DNA from: Armigeres subalbatus
Taxonomy: Eukaryota; Arthropoda; Insecta; Diptera; Culicidae
DNA: 64,000 bases
NCBI RefSeq assembly: GCF_024139115.2
Contig: NC_085141.1
Span: 27,357,242-27,421,241 of the forward strand
Reading direction: 5' to 3'
Under the pieces are notes generated by a model. It was given only the letters and a program-made list of their open reading frames with translations. It was not told the origin of the DNA and ran no database searches. A program made the translations under genes and the position numbers. Positions 21,700 to 33,539 of the stretch are shown here, piece by piece. Position 1 is the stretch's first letter. Each line of letters begins with the position of its first letter.

Positions 21700-22685
21700 T
21701 TTGAATTCAAATTTCAACGCCAACCATGAGAATAAGATAGTCTTCTTATTTTTTTAAGCATTCGAGAACGCCGGCTCTAAACCTTGTGTTCTGGATGCCT
21801 TTTCACGCACTATTGAATCAACAGCTTTGGATGCCAACACACATGCACGATTTTATTAAGTAATCACAATCATTCAAATATATTCAGAGTACTTGTGCAA
21901 ATATTAATAAATTTCCAATCAATCGGAAATCGAACCCGCCATCTCAGAATTGGTAATTTACCGAACCCGCCTTCACCGACCGGACTATATGAGGTCTCAA
22001 GTCAAGCGACTGATTAAATATTTTGTTAAGAGCCCATCGTCTCATCCATCGAGCTCGTCTAGCGAGACTTCTTTTAGCACCTTCGGTGCTGCAAACAAGA
22101 CGAATCGGGTGGTGCTTTGAACGGACGGTGCGTTTTGCCTCAGGTTATACATATTTTGTAAGAAGCACAAATAGAACCTCTCTAGTAGTGTCTGGTGAGT
22201 GGTGAGATAAGATTATAGTCACTAAGGCTACTACAGGCTGGTGAATATAAAATCGATCAATTTGGAAACACGTTCTAAAAAATACATCACGACAAAATAA
22301 TCTACCGCGAAGTGCATGATGTACATAGGTATGAAAATTTATTTGATTTTATAAATCATAGAATGTTTTGCATATTTTCTGCTTAATTTTTTTGTGGCAA
22401 CGATACTTGTAACCTGAAAATTATTTGTGTGAAATTTTGAGCGGAAATCACGACATGCTCAAAATATCTTTCGACTTTTCAGAGCAAGTTTTCTATTTTT
22501 CACCTAACCAGTTGATTTACAATTTACAATTACATATTAAAATAAGCATGAGCATGAGCATGATGACCGTGCATTTCTTAGTTGACCAGAAGAATCGCAG
22601 TTGCACAGAAAACCAATGGAAGGAAGCATGGGGGATTTTCTACCCAACCTCAATGTGCACAGTCCGAGAGCTCTAGATTTTTTTA
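21700..22685. other. Upstream flank of SWEET gene 2, no gene
   Basis: Contains a tRNA-like fragment (listed separately) and GTGCGTTTTGCCTCAGG at about 22127, similar to the MITE end at 15633. Frames at 22023 and 22425 are short and unsupported. Confidence 0.35.
21930..21995 (-). repeat. tRNA-like SINE fragment
   Basis: On the minus strand TAGTCCGGTCGGTGAAGG resembles an A box and GGCGGGTTCGATTTCC a B box, 40 bases apart. The stems do not fold into a full cloverleaf by eye, so it is read as a SINE remnant rather than a tRNA gene. Confidence 0.5.
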
Positions 22686-22790
22686 ATGGTCAATAACGGC
22701 GCTGGCCATGTCCTCACGTTCTAACGAACGCTAGAACATGATAAATATAAGATACGAAGTAGGAGGAATGGAATGGGCCTGGGGTTGAAG
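22686..22790 (-). repeat. SINE fragment of the 9768 family
   Basis: GCTAGAACATGATAAATATA, ACGAAGTAGGAGGAATGGAA and GGGCCTGGGGTTGAA align with 10010-10075. The tRNA-like head and the hexamer tail are both missing. Confidence 0.6.
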
Positions 22791-22890
22791 AAGTGGTTGT
22801 AAACGATAATGCATTGGTCAAAAATACATGAACCTATGTTATTTAGATTCTATCAATAATTTGAGTTCGTAAATTACAATTTTTGTGTTA

Positions 22891-23051
22891 GGGGCCGTAC
22901 ACTAATTACGTAAGCACTTATGGGGGGAGGGTCGGCCATTTTCTTACGCTGCATAGAAATAAAAATTTATTTGTATGGGAAAAATCTTACATGAGGGGAG
23001 GGGGGGTTTAAAAACCCAGAAAAACTGCTTACGTAATTAGTGTACGGCCCC
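22891..23051. mobile_element. PIF/Harbinger-type MITE, 161 bp, TTA duplication
   Basis: Starts GGGGCCGTACACTAATTACG and ends CGTAATTAGTGTACGGCCCC, flanked by TTA on both sides (22888-22890, 23052-23054). Three-base TTA/TWA duplications and GGGGCC termini are typical of PIF/Harbinger. The inner arms pair less well around GGGGGGAGGG and GAGGGGAGGGG. Confidence 0.85.
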
Positions 23052-23054
23052 TTA

Positions 23055-24297
23055 GCGATATTTCATGACATGATGCCCATATAACAACTGCCAAAGGTTG
23101 AATTATGTGCTCTGCGATGTTTTGCTATTGTGTACCTCAAACAAAACCAAAAATGTCGAGAAATAATATATAAATTGATTCCCGTCATTCAATCTGCCAG
23201 ACTATAATAAAACGACTATTGATAAGGTTGGTCCGTGTGGCGAGACATTTGTTATAGCCTTAAATTTCGTTCAGTAGAATAAACTTTGTTTTCTTCACCT
23301 AGCGATGATGTTGACTATCATATTCCTGAAGTTTATCCGGTGCATTTGGATTAGGATGGCTAAACAGGGGCTACGTTTCGAATAAGTAATCCCAGCGATA
23401 TGAAGGAGGGTATCTTTTTCAAGGTGAATTAGCAACGTTGCTACTTTCGTGAGTAAACACTGCTGACACTTGCCACAATATTCAATGCTGGAAAAAGATG
23501 CTTTTTGATGTGAACCCCTTCGATTTGCACATTGTTCTAAACCAAAATGGTTTAAACGTTATTTGGCACAAGGGATGAAGAGAAGTGAATATGTAGGGTA
23601 ACGGGTAACACTTCTTCAACTGATAAACCCAAAAATCTTGCGAGCGTGAAAAATTAAACTAAACCCAGCATTGAAATTATAAATTTTCATGAAGTCGAAA
23701 ATTTTGATTATGTTATCATGTTGTAATGTGTATCAGGTATTAGGATATCTAGAACTCGCACACCTTCAATGCATCAGGAGGATACAAAAAAATGTGGACT
23801 CGCGAATATCTTATAAAAATTTCGAGAAAAATTTATAATGGTTTAGAAATTTTCCAAAATTTTAATTTTTTTGAAATTGTTTTATTAGTGTTTTTTTAAA
23901 TAACTATAAAGTTCATCACTGAATATCCCTATAGATTCCTTAGAGTATTTGGGACCTTCCATAGCTCTGGAGCTACTGGAAATTCTTAAGATATTAACCT
24001 CAGCGAAGCATCTGAACTGAACTCCTACAACGAAAAGTTTATCAGAGAATCACAAAGTTAATATATAATCTTAGAGATGCAAATAAAACCTCCTACTGTT
24101 GTTTCTTTTGAGTAGCATTCCTGTAAAAATTTCAGTATTGTTTTCAGAATCATCAATATTAGAAATAAATAATTATATTTTTTTTTTAATTGTTTATTGT
24201 TAATTTATATTTTTTTCTCTACTAAAGAGATTGTCAATCCAGTGCTGGCTAATCTCTCAAAATTTCTAATTCTTCATTGAAATTTTATTTTGATGTC
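23055..24297. other. No gene seen
   Basis: AT-rich DNA without a supported ORF, tRNA or clear repeat. Confidence 0.4.
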
Positions 24298-24470
24298 GAC
24301 TCGTGGAAGCCAATGATTCCATACTAAAAATATTTTCTCGGTCCCTCTGATGGTACTTTGGAATAGTTTTCCAAGGAACTTCTATTCCGCATCTCGAATA
24401 TGCTTCAGTCAATGGTCCTTTCATAAGCGACTCATAGAGGAATGGATGAATTATAGACCAATTATTATTT
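24298..24470. repeat. Degraded pogo-type MITE relative
   Basis: GTCGACTCGTGGAAGCCAAT, AAAAATATTTTCTCGGTCCC and TTCCGCATCTCGAATATGC follow the order of the element at 36180-36373, but the terminal CAGTCAAAC boxes are not evident. A LINE fragment begins directly after it. Confidence 0.5.
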
Positions 24471-24474
24471 TGGA

Positions 24475-25515
24475 GTTCGGATCATTTAGGTCCGCTATTG
24501 TTTATTTTGTTTGTAAACGACTTGTCCTTCATTCTAAAGCATCTAAAAGTATTGATTTACGCTGACGATATGAAACTTTTTATTGAGATCAAAGACGCTG
24601 AAGACATGAACACATTCAAACACGAGATCCAGATATTTCATAACTGGTGTATAAAAAGTTTGTTACAGCTCAATATAAAGAAATGCAACTTAATTACTAT
24701 AAGCAGAAAACGAAGTATTCCAAATATGACAATCACTTTAGGTAGCCAAAAGGTGACAAGATGTGATAGAGTTAGGGATCTTGGCGTAATTATAGACTCT
24801 AAGCTTACGTTCATTGACCATTATAATACTATTATAAACAAAGCTAATAATATGTTAGGATTCATAAAAAGGTTTGGCTACAACTTCCACGATCCATACA
24901 CTATAAAAACATTATATATTGCTTATGTCAGATCGATACTTGAATATTGCAGCATAGTTTGGTCACCTTACACAGTCACGCATGACACAAGAATTGAGTC
25001 GGTACAAAAGCAATTTTTATTATATGCACTACGCAAGTTGGGGTGGACTCAACTTCCACTCCCGTCTTATAAAGCACGATGCATGCTAATTAGTATACAA
25101 ACATTGAAGGAACGACGGAATATGCGATGCTATCTTTCATTAATGATGTTATCTCGAACAAGGTCGACTCAGAGGCAATATTATCTAAATTAAATTTTAT
25201 ATCCCACAAAGACCTTTGCGAAATCGAACTTTATTTGCCTGTAGTAGTCATCGTACAAACTATGCGAAATTCGGACCCATAAATCAAATGATGGCTGCTT
25301 ATAATAAACATTGGAATGCTATTGATTTCAATACATCTAAGACTAAATTGAAACAATACTTGCGTACTCAGTAAATGCTTGGTGTGTATAATTTTCATAT
25401 CGGATAAAAGTGTTTAGTAATTTTAAGTAACGGAGAACTATATTATAAGACTAAATCTGTATCAAACGGTCTACAAACATGATTGACGACAATAAATAAA
25501 TAAATAAATACATTC
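24475..25515 (+). pseudogene. LINE reverse transcriptase, C-terminal half, frameshifted
   Basis: The frame from 24478 reads LGPLLFILFVNDLSFILKHL, then VLIYADDMKLF with the YADD catalytic box, then QLNIKKCNLITISRKRS, VRDLGVIIDSKLTF and YVRSILEYCSIVWSPY. Near 25110 it shifts to a frame reading TTEYAMLSFINDVISNKVDS, and near 25250 again to NYAKFGPINQMMAAYNKHWN before a stop at about 25374. The 3' end is an AATAAATAAATAAATA tail at 25488-25510. The 5' side (fingers and palm motif A) is missing. It is a non-LTR element of Jockey/CR1 kind; clade is uncertain. Dead copy. Confidence 0.88.
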
Positions 25516-26503
25516 GATTTATCCAATTAACCAACTTATGAATGATGTATATATAATATCCCAGTAGGTTCATTGGGTTAATATGACTTCAATTATTATT
25601 TATACAAGCTACTACAGACTTTTTAGGTTATACAAAACGTCCTGGAAGTCGTAATGTTTGAACTACTCAAGTCCGTGAACCCAGTGCTTCTAAGGCCCTA
25701 CAAAACAGTTTGCGAACAAACCTCATAATCATTGTGCAACTTGCTGTTGACTCAATTTTGGGTACCTTGTCTCTTGGATCTCATGTTAATGGAAATTAGG
25801 ATCATATGCTTATTTCATCGGATTGGGTATATACCGATGATGAGAACATTGCAAATGTCTTGATTGATCTGGTAGATTCGTGGGCTGAACTTGATTGCAT
25901 TTTGAAGTACCTTGAGCATCTCGTATTCCTGAATATTAATCACTGGCTTAACGTTCAGGATGACCCATCTTATCTGACCACACATCTGTTTAGAATGATT
26001 CAAACATTTAAACTTTATTTAGACGCTCTTAGAATCCAAATTTTCCCAAGGTTTCGGATATCTGTGTTTTCATGGTCAGTCAAATTTGAGCTCCCATATT
26101 TTTTCTATAAAGCGAATATCTAGATGAACAATTTTACTGAACAAAATGGTGGCCTAGCTCTCTTTTGTGATTTTATATAGACAATCTAAAACGCTGGGCA
26201 TCGTTCCTGAAAGGGTTGAGATTTGTTTTGGAATTCAATTTCAATCGTTATTATAACACTATTTTTTAACCTAGATTGTTTTAGGAATTGGAGAGTTTTT
26301 TTCTGGAACACTGCCACTTTTTTCATATCGCAGGAATCTCCTTAGTTCTAAAACCCTTTTATGAATTTAAAAAGCATTTTATTTAGAATTTCATGTTTAC
26401 TTTTTAAATGCAAGCTTCTCAATGTCATAACCTTTTTCATGCGCACTATTAGAATTTTGTGCAATCAGAACATTTAGGTGCATTATTAATTTTTTCGATC
26501 AAA
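25516..26503. other. No gene seen
   Basis: The 105-codon frame at 25806-26123 has no recognisable motif or splice context. AT-rich. Confidence 0.4.
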
Positions 26504-26753
26504 TCTAGAGTGCTTTGAAAATAGGTCGTATGTGCAAAAGAGAGTCTCTCTTTGGATATATTCTCTTTCGATTATTACGAAACTATACAAAAGTTTAATT
26601 CGAATTTCTTGACCGATATCCAAAGACAATAGCTTTGTCTATCTTGCTGAAGTGGAAATGTAGCAAAACATGTAAAACTATATTAGCGAAAGAGGGCGTG
26701 ATCAAAGAGAATTTCTCGTTTGCACATACGACCTATTCTCAAAGCAATCTAGA
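26504..26753. mobile_element. MITE with TCTAGA-type ends, 250 bp
   Basis: TCTAGAGTGCTTTGAAAATA plus GGTCGTATGTGCAAA returns inverted as TTTGCACATACGACC plus TATTCTCAAAGCAATCTAGA. Arms are about 40 bp. TCTCTTTGGATAT and GATATCCAAAGA in the interior are also inverted. Confidence 0.78.
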
Positions 26754-26859
26754 ATTATGATAATTATTCAATATCATAAAAAGTAGGCTTCTTAAGCCTA
26801 AATTATTGCCTACAATTATTGCTTGGATTAATTTTAAATGCCAAGATCTTCTTAATTTT

Positions 26860-28720
26860 CAAGAATAATTATTCTGGATTTGCAAGGGAAACCCTTCGGA
26901 ATATTGATAAGAAATTCTTCGGAAACTCCCCGGAAAATCTTTAGAATTTCAACGACATTTTTTCCGAAATTCTGTGGAAGAGTTCCGAAAACTGTTCGGT
27001 AGAAATTTTGAAGAACTAGAAGAATCCGTAGAAGGATCCGAAATGCATATTTACGATGAAAATTCCAATAAACATCATATTCGAAGAATTTCCAGTGTAA
27101 ATTAGAAAAAAAATCCAGCTTACTTTTTTACAGAATCTCTAAAGATTTTTTTTTATAAATCCTGGGCAACTTTAATGAATCTTCAAAGGAAATTTCCAAT
27201 GGATTTTTTTTCGTTGTCCAAAAGAAATTCTTAGAAATTTTCAGCAGTTTTTTTTTTAATTTCCAAAAGAAATTATTCGGAATATGCCAAAATGTTTCCG
27301 ATGGAAATTCCTAAGATTTTCCAGTAGAAAATCGAAAAAAGTTCATCTGAATCACCAATAATGAATTTCCCGAGGAAATTCCGATGTTTTTACAAGTGGA
27401 AATAACGAAAAAATTCTACTTTTGTAGTACTTGTAAAGGTTATACTTTTGAAGCATTTCCAGTAGGAATTCCTTAAAAAATTAAATCAAAATTTTAAAGT
27501 TTTTCTGATGTGAAAATTTCTTAAACCTTCTAAATCATTTCCTGTGCATCTTTGCATGGTAAAGATTTAAAGCAATGTTTAGCTGAACCTACAAAGAAAT
27601 CAAAATGACATCCCGAAGAAGAATGAATTCCCGATGAAATTTTGAAATGATTGCTGGTTCAAATTCAAAAAACATGAACCTTGAGAATTCTAAAGATTTA
27701 TTTTTTGAAAATCCAAAGAATTTTTTGAAGACTCTTCCGTGGAAATTCTAAATAATGCCTCGAATAAAAAAATACTTGGAAAATTAAAAAAAAATGTGAT
27801 AGAACTCACAAAGAGCGTAAAAAAGTATTCCGAAAAAATTTTCATTTCAAAATTCCAAAATTGAAAAAAAAAATCAACGGAAATATTTAAGTGTTTCATG
27901 TGGCATTGACTTCATATTCCAACTGGAAGTTGGTCTGCTTTCCAACTTAGTATATTCTATTAGCATTTCCTCAGTTATAAATTGAAAGCTTTTATATGCC
28001 AGCCATTGCACGATTATTTATCTTGTGTAGCAAGTATGATGGATACACTATACCTAGGGTGTCGAGAATGTTTCCCACCCGAAAACATCCTAGGCAGGAA
28101 CGAGAATCGAACTCGTCATCTCCGGATTGGCAATCCTACGCCTTTGCTCGCAAGACTAACTGGAGACTGAACATTTTGAAGTGCACTCCTTAAAATGTTC
28201 GAAAAACTTCTTATGTAAATGAAGAAGAATTTCTGGTGAAGATTCGGAAGAACTTGTCGAAGAAATTCATTAAAATGTTTTCCACCGAAAATTATATGTA
28301 TTTCCCACGGACTGTTTTAAATTTTCAGACAGAATTCACATGGAATTTTTCGGAGTTTTAAGGATTTTTTCGGAATTGACACTGGATCTTTTGTTTTTTT
28401 TCATTATCAATTTGTAGCAAAATTTCCAAGCAAAACTTTTCAGAGAGAATTGTTCAAAAAATTCTGAATGCCAGCATTTTATCAGGATTGTATGAAGTAA
28501 TGTCAAAGTTTTTACAGGAAATTTCTTTACTTGATTTTTCCTGAATATCCACAAGAAATTCTTTTGAATTTTTCTTTTAAGATTTTTTCTTGGATTATTG
28601 TAAAAACATGAACATTTTTCAAAATTGTAGCTACAGTCCGTTGATGAAAAAGTGTCGGCGGCGTGATGCCAAAACCATCTGCAGCGGATTTTTTTTAAAT
28701 ATTTTTCCATTTTTCCCATC
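26860..28720. repeat. Degenerate GGAAATTCC-type minisatellite tract
   Basis: Words like GGAAATTCC, AGAAATTTC, GGAATTCC and GAAGAATTTCC recur at irregular spacing of about 20-30 bases for nearly 1.9 kb. The same theme, much better preserved, makes up 48985-49870. A tRNA-like SINE piece interrupts it at 27940-28180. Frames within it are compositional. Confidence 0.6.
27940..28180 (-). mobile_element. tRNA-derived SINE, minus strand
   Basis: On the minus strand the head reads CCAGTTAGTCTTGCGAGC, AGGATTGCCAATCC and GATGACGAGTTCGATTCTCG, a good B box. The body runs to TATAACTGAGGAAATGCTAA at the 3' end. A second copy of the body lies on the plus strand at about 43440-43560 (AAAGCTTTCAATTAATAACT). 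The anticodon-like loop is GCC (glycine type), but a full cloverleaf is not formed. Confidence 0.65.
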
Positions 28721-29551
28721 CAATTTTTTTTTTTGCGGAAATTGAGACTGAATCGACACCTGTTTTTTCGTTCATTTATGTATGGATATAGGATCTTAGA
28801 CTAAGATGGTCAAATAATGCAGATATGCATCAGCGAGCGTTGCGACCGACGCTGCGTTATCGATTTTTCTCGATGCACACCTACGTCTTTTTAACGCTGA
28901 GTTGAAAAGACGCTACGTGGGCATCGGCCCTTAGATGCGCTTTGCGTTTAATGATTTAATCATTAAATTTTAATGATTTGTATTTTTTGCACCGCTATTG
29001 TTATTCACCAAAAGTTTTTCGTGTAAAAAAAAACCACGTGGTTCGAGAGCAACACCCCCCTCCCCCCATGTGGCTTATCGTGGTCATTTTCCAAACCCCC
29101 CCCTCCCCCCATATATGACCACGTGGTTTCTGGACGGCCCCTATAGGTACAGGCATAGGATTAACTGTTTTTGAATGTTATTGAAATAGGTGCATGGCGG
29201 TGATGATATTTTTTAGCTAAATACTTCTATAATGTGATGAAAATTTCATTTTTGAAGTTACCAAATTGTTTTCAATTAAAAATTACATGAGCCGAGCATA
29301 ATTATTCACATGTTTCTTGATTATTGGGTGAGAAATCAATGCATTTCCTATGCGCATTGCCCTATTGTTATTGATATAGGAACAGATACCCTAGGTAGAA
29401 TGTAGAATTGTGCTACCCGGAATTGCCAAAACCTTAGGAGATACTTGGTCAATAAGGGGTTTTATTAGCTGTTGCATCGAATGTAGTTTTCTATAATGAA
29501 CTGTCATCTACTTAATATCGAAACGATCATCTAACACAGGAAAATATAGAG
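28721..29551. other. Non-coding, includes a Harbinger-like MITE remnant
   Basis: 29028-29142 has CCACGTGGTTCGAGAG and an inverted GACCACGTGGTTTCTGG followed by ACGGCCCCTATA, which looks like a PIF/Harbinger MITE with a lost left terminus. No gene. Confidence 0.5.
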
Positions 29552-30184
29552 TTAACCCTTATGCGGCCGACGGAGTACCCGTGTTCCTTTTTCAAATTCA
29601 AGTGTCGATATTTCAATGAATTTTTATAGCTGAAAGCTGAAACTCGGTGACATCTAAGAACTCCATAAAATGTAGCATCTGTGAGAAAATCACGTTGATA
29701 CAGTGAGGAGGGACGTGGGGAGGGGCATCTGATTTTTTTTACCACGTGGATGGCCGACAGGGTACCCGTGTTCCACTAAATTGATATTTTCATAACTTTA
29801 ACAATTTTCAACCGATTTAGATAATTTTGACAGTTTTGGAAACAGAAACTCATATACTTTTTGCCCATTGTTAAGGTTTACAGCTTTTGTCCATGGTTAT
29901 ACAAGAAATCTTTGAAGTAAGGCTTAAGAGTCTACACACGTAACCGAAGGACTATCAACAAGTTTCAAATATATTACATGCTCATTGCGCTTCTTAGAAT
30001 AGTCGGTGTTCACAGTATATATTCTGGGGCTTTAAAAACCCCTGGAGTAAGGCCTAAGTCATCCAAAAAATCCCTGGAATAAGATCTTATGGTCTGCAAA
30101 CGTAACCAAAGGTCTATCGTGTAAATTCAAAAAACGGTACATGCTCTTTATGGTGCTTAGCATATAATGCTTTCACAGTATATG

Positions 30185-31540
30185 TTCCGGGTCATTTGCA
30201 TTCCAAGTAGTTCTTGTTGCTGTCATTGATTCCAGGTGGTCTACGAACTCCATACAGTCAAGGTCTTCGGATCAATCTCCGTAATGGAAGCAGTTAACGA
30301 AGAATAAATAAGTTGCGTGACCCCTTTTTGGTATATTCTAAGTAGTTCTTGTTGTTATCGTGGGCCCCAGGTAGTCTACAAACTCCATAGAGTCAAGATC
30401 TGTGGATCAACCTCAGTAACGGAGGCATTTATTGAAGAATAAACAAGTTGTGTGACCCCTTCTTGGTATTTGTTTGTATTCCAAGTAATTCTTGTTGTTG
30501 TTATTGGTTCCAGGTTGTCTACAAACTCCATAAATTCAAGGTCTGTGGATCAACCTCCGTAATGGAGGTAGTTAATGAAGAATAAACAAGTTGTGTGACC
30601 CCTTCTTGATATATGTATATATCTGTTTTTAATGTAGCTCTTGTTGTTGTCGTGAGTTCCAGGAAGTCTACGAACTCCATACAGTCAAGGTCTTCGAATC
30701 AATCTCCGTAATGGAGGCAGTTATCGAAGAATAAACAAGTTGTGTGACCTCTTCTTAGTATATGTTTGTATTTCATGTAGTTCTTGTTGTTGTCGTGAGT
30801 TCCAGGTAGTCTACGAATTCCATACAGTCAAGGTCTTTGGAACAATCTCCGTAATGGAGGCGTTTATCGAAGAATAAACAAGTTGCGTGACCCCTTCTTG
30901 GTATATGTGTGTATTCCAAGTAGTTCTTGTTGTTGTTGAGGACTCCAGGTAGTCTACGAACTCCATAGAGTCAAGGTCTGGGGATCGACCTCGGTAACGG
31001 AGGCAGCGTTTAAAGAATAAACAAGTTTTGTGACCCCTTCTTGATATATGTTTGTATTCCAAGTAGTTCTTGTTGTTGTCGTTGGCTCCAGGTAGTCTAC
31101 GAACGGAGGCAGTTATTGAAGAAAAAACAAGTTGTGTGACCCCTTCTTGGTATATGTTTGTATTCCAAGTAGTTTTCGTTGTCGTGGGCTCCAGGTAGTC
31201 TACGAACTCCATTGATTCAAGGTATGTGGATCAACCTCCGTAATGGAGGCAGTTATTGAATAATAAACAAGTTGTGTAACCCCTTCTTGGTATATGTTTG
31301 TATTCCATGTAGTTCTTGTTGTTGTCGTGAGTTCCAGGTAGTCTACGAACTCCATACAGTCAAGATCTTCGGATCAATCTCCGTAATGGAGGCAGATATC
31401 GAAGAATAAACAAGTAGCGTGACCCTTTCTTGGTTTATGTTTGTATTCCAAGTAGTTCTTGTTGTTGTCGTGGGCTCCAGCTAGTCTTCGAACTCCATAG
31501 AGTCAAGGTCGGTGGATCAACCTCCGTAACGGATGCAGTT
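30185..31540 (+). repeat. Satellite A, about 143-bp unit, 9-10 copies
   Basis: The phrase AGAATAAACAAGTTGTGTGA recurs at about 30303, 30438, 30581, 30730, 30873, 31016, 31121, 31262 and 31404. Spacing is 135-149 except one 105-base unit with a deletion. Each unit also holds CCAAGTAGTTCTTGTTGTTG, CAGGTAGTCTACGAACTCC and AACCTCCGTAATGGAGGC, the last containing the palindrome CCTCCGTAATGGAGG. More diverged units appear at 32040-32138, 32444-32590 and 33065-33280. Minus-strand frames here translate the repeat and are not genes. Confidence 0.9.
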
Positions 31541-32040
31541 GAAGAACAACTGGGAGGGACGGAAGGTAGCGGTTTTCCTCTAATACCTTTTCCGAACTTA
31601 ATCTATCACATGTTGTGCATATGCATAATCGAATTTCAGACATTGTAATTAATTTCCACTCCGGGTGGCTCAATACCCGGAACATAGGCAATTAACTTTG
31701 AATGTACTGAACTCGAAAGGCGATCTTTCTTCGCTTATGTGGTCGGGTTGGGATCTGACGACCAACTGGCACAATCTCACACAACCCTACTTCATCGAGC
31801 GCCATTGGTGATGAAGCAAGTGTGTAGGAGCCAGATAATACTAAATACTCATCCTACGTGGTTGGCATTGTACAAAAACATATATGAGATAGTTAGTTCT
31901 GATAATGTATTGCGAGAGTTCGGCTACATGCCCGGTGCTGTGAATTTGGTTTCATCAGTACCCGCTAAGCTGCGGAGGACGACGGAGGTCCTGTCAAGCG
32001 TACTGGTTTCGTGGGATCAAACCCCACCGAAGTTCTGTAG
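31541..32040. other. Unclassified block interrupting satellite A
   Basis: Non-satellite sequence with a 112-codon plus frame (31739-32077) that starts near GGTCGGGTTGGGATCTGACG and runs back into satellite sequence. No domain recognised. CGTGGGATCAAACCCCACCG at about 32008 looks like a tRNA T-arm, so a retroelement leader or SINE-type insertion is possible. Confidence 0.4.
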
Positions 32041-32146
32041 ATCAATCTCCGTAATGGAGGCAGTTATCAAAGAATAAACAAGTTTTGTGACCCCATCTTG
32101 GTATATGTTTGTATTCCAAGTAGTTCTTGTTGTTGTCCTGATCTCC

Positions 32147-32435
32147 TTCTTCTTCTTCTTATTGGCATTACATCCCCACACTGGGACAGAGCCGCCTCGC
32201 AGCTTAGTGTTCATTAAGCACTTCCACAGTTATTAACTGCGAGGTTTCTAAGCCAGGCTACCATTTTTGCATTCGTATATCATGAAGCTAGCACGATGAT
32301 ACTTTTATGCCCAGGGAAGTCGAGACAATTTCCAATCCGAAAATTGCCTACACCGGGACCGGGAATCGAACCCAGCCACCCTCAGCATGGTCTTGCTTTG
32401 TAGCCGCGCGTCTTACCGCACGGCTAAGGAGGTCT
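32147..32435 (-). mobile_element. Feilai-like SINE inserted in satellite A, 8-bp duplication
   Basis: Minus-strand copy of the 10882 family: the head (GGCTAAGCCGTGCGG side) is at 32435 and the AAGAAGAAGAAG triplet tail at 32147-32160. TGATCTCC flanks both sides (32139-32146 and 32436-32443). Satellite sequence resumes at once with AGGTAGTCTATGAA, so the pre-insertion unit can be read across. Confidence 0.9.
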
Positions 32436-32590
32436 TGATCTCCAGGTAGTCTATGAAATAGAGTCAAGGTCGATGGATCAACCTCCTTAATGGAGGCAGT
32501 TATTTGAAAATAAACAAGTTGTGAGACCCCTTCTTGGTATATGTTTGTATTTTAAGTAGTTATTTGCATAGTCGTGGGCTCCCTAATTAA

Positions 32591-33064
32591 GGCAAGGCAA
32601 AATACGTGAATGGAATATTTTTTTGTCGAAGAGACTTACAAACTTATTAACAGGTACTCATAAATAATTCATAATAAGCTGTAGGCAGTGAAAGTTATTT
32701 CATGAAAATCTTTATTGTTTGCGGCAAATTGGGTCGAGTGACAAAATCGGGTCAACCTCATCTCAGTGAATGTACGCATTCCTAGTACAGTAGCCGTTCG
32801 ATAACTGCAAAATGTTTACTTTTCAGTTATCGAATGCCGTTCGATAACTGCAACGCACTCTAGACGTCAAACGGTTGTCAATCGACGTCAGATGCAATAA
32901 AAGTGCATCTAAATGTACAGCGCAATGCAGCTGTCATTGAGTCTGATATCGGTTTGAAGTTTAGCAGTCCGATAACTGTAAAACTGTTGCAACTAACGAA
33001 TTACAGTTAAAAAGCATTGCAGTTAAATGGCTTGCAGTTATTGAACGTCTGCTGTAGTTTTTGT
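32591..33064. other. Non-satellite spacer inside the TTAA element
   Basis: No gene. It contains a small inverted arrangement, GTTCGATAACTGCAA / TTGCAGTTATTGAACG at 32795-33045, suggesting another short MITE (GCCGTTCGATAACTGCA type). Confidence 0.45.
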
Positions 33065-33539
33065 TTTTGCCATGGTACTAGGTAGTCTGTGAACTCCATA
33101 TAAGAATGATCTGCAGATCAACCCACGAACGGAAGGCTATTGGTATATGTTTGCATTTCAAGTAGTTCAAGTTGTTGTCATTAGCTCTGGGCAGTTATTG
33201 AAGAATAAACAAGATGTGAAATATATAGTTATTGTTGTCTTGTTGTTGTTGGTTCCAGGTAGTATACAAACTTCATTCATATCAATAATATGAAGTTGTC
33301 TATTCTTTGGAAATGCAAAATGTAAATAAATTGGAACGATACAACTTTACGCCGAGAACGTGAGGGAAAAAACGGCATATATCGCAAAAATCGGGGGCAC
33401 GTTTTCGGGGGCACACCAATCGATACGGAGGCGGCGCAAGGAGTGACCTTAAAGACCCTCTAGATATTCGTATAAGCCTAGAAGTCTTACTCCATAAATT
33501 TCTAGGATGATCATTAGCATATGCCATGAACGTATTTTA

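Noticed and set aside
30811..31212. 133-codon minus frame
   Set aside because: It is made of repeated satellite A units (143-bp period) and only reflects absence of stops in that frame.
31739..32077. 112-codon plus frame interrupting satellite A
   Set aside because: Ends inside satellite sequence and shows no domain; kept only as an unclassified block.
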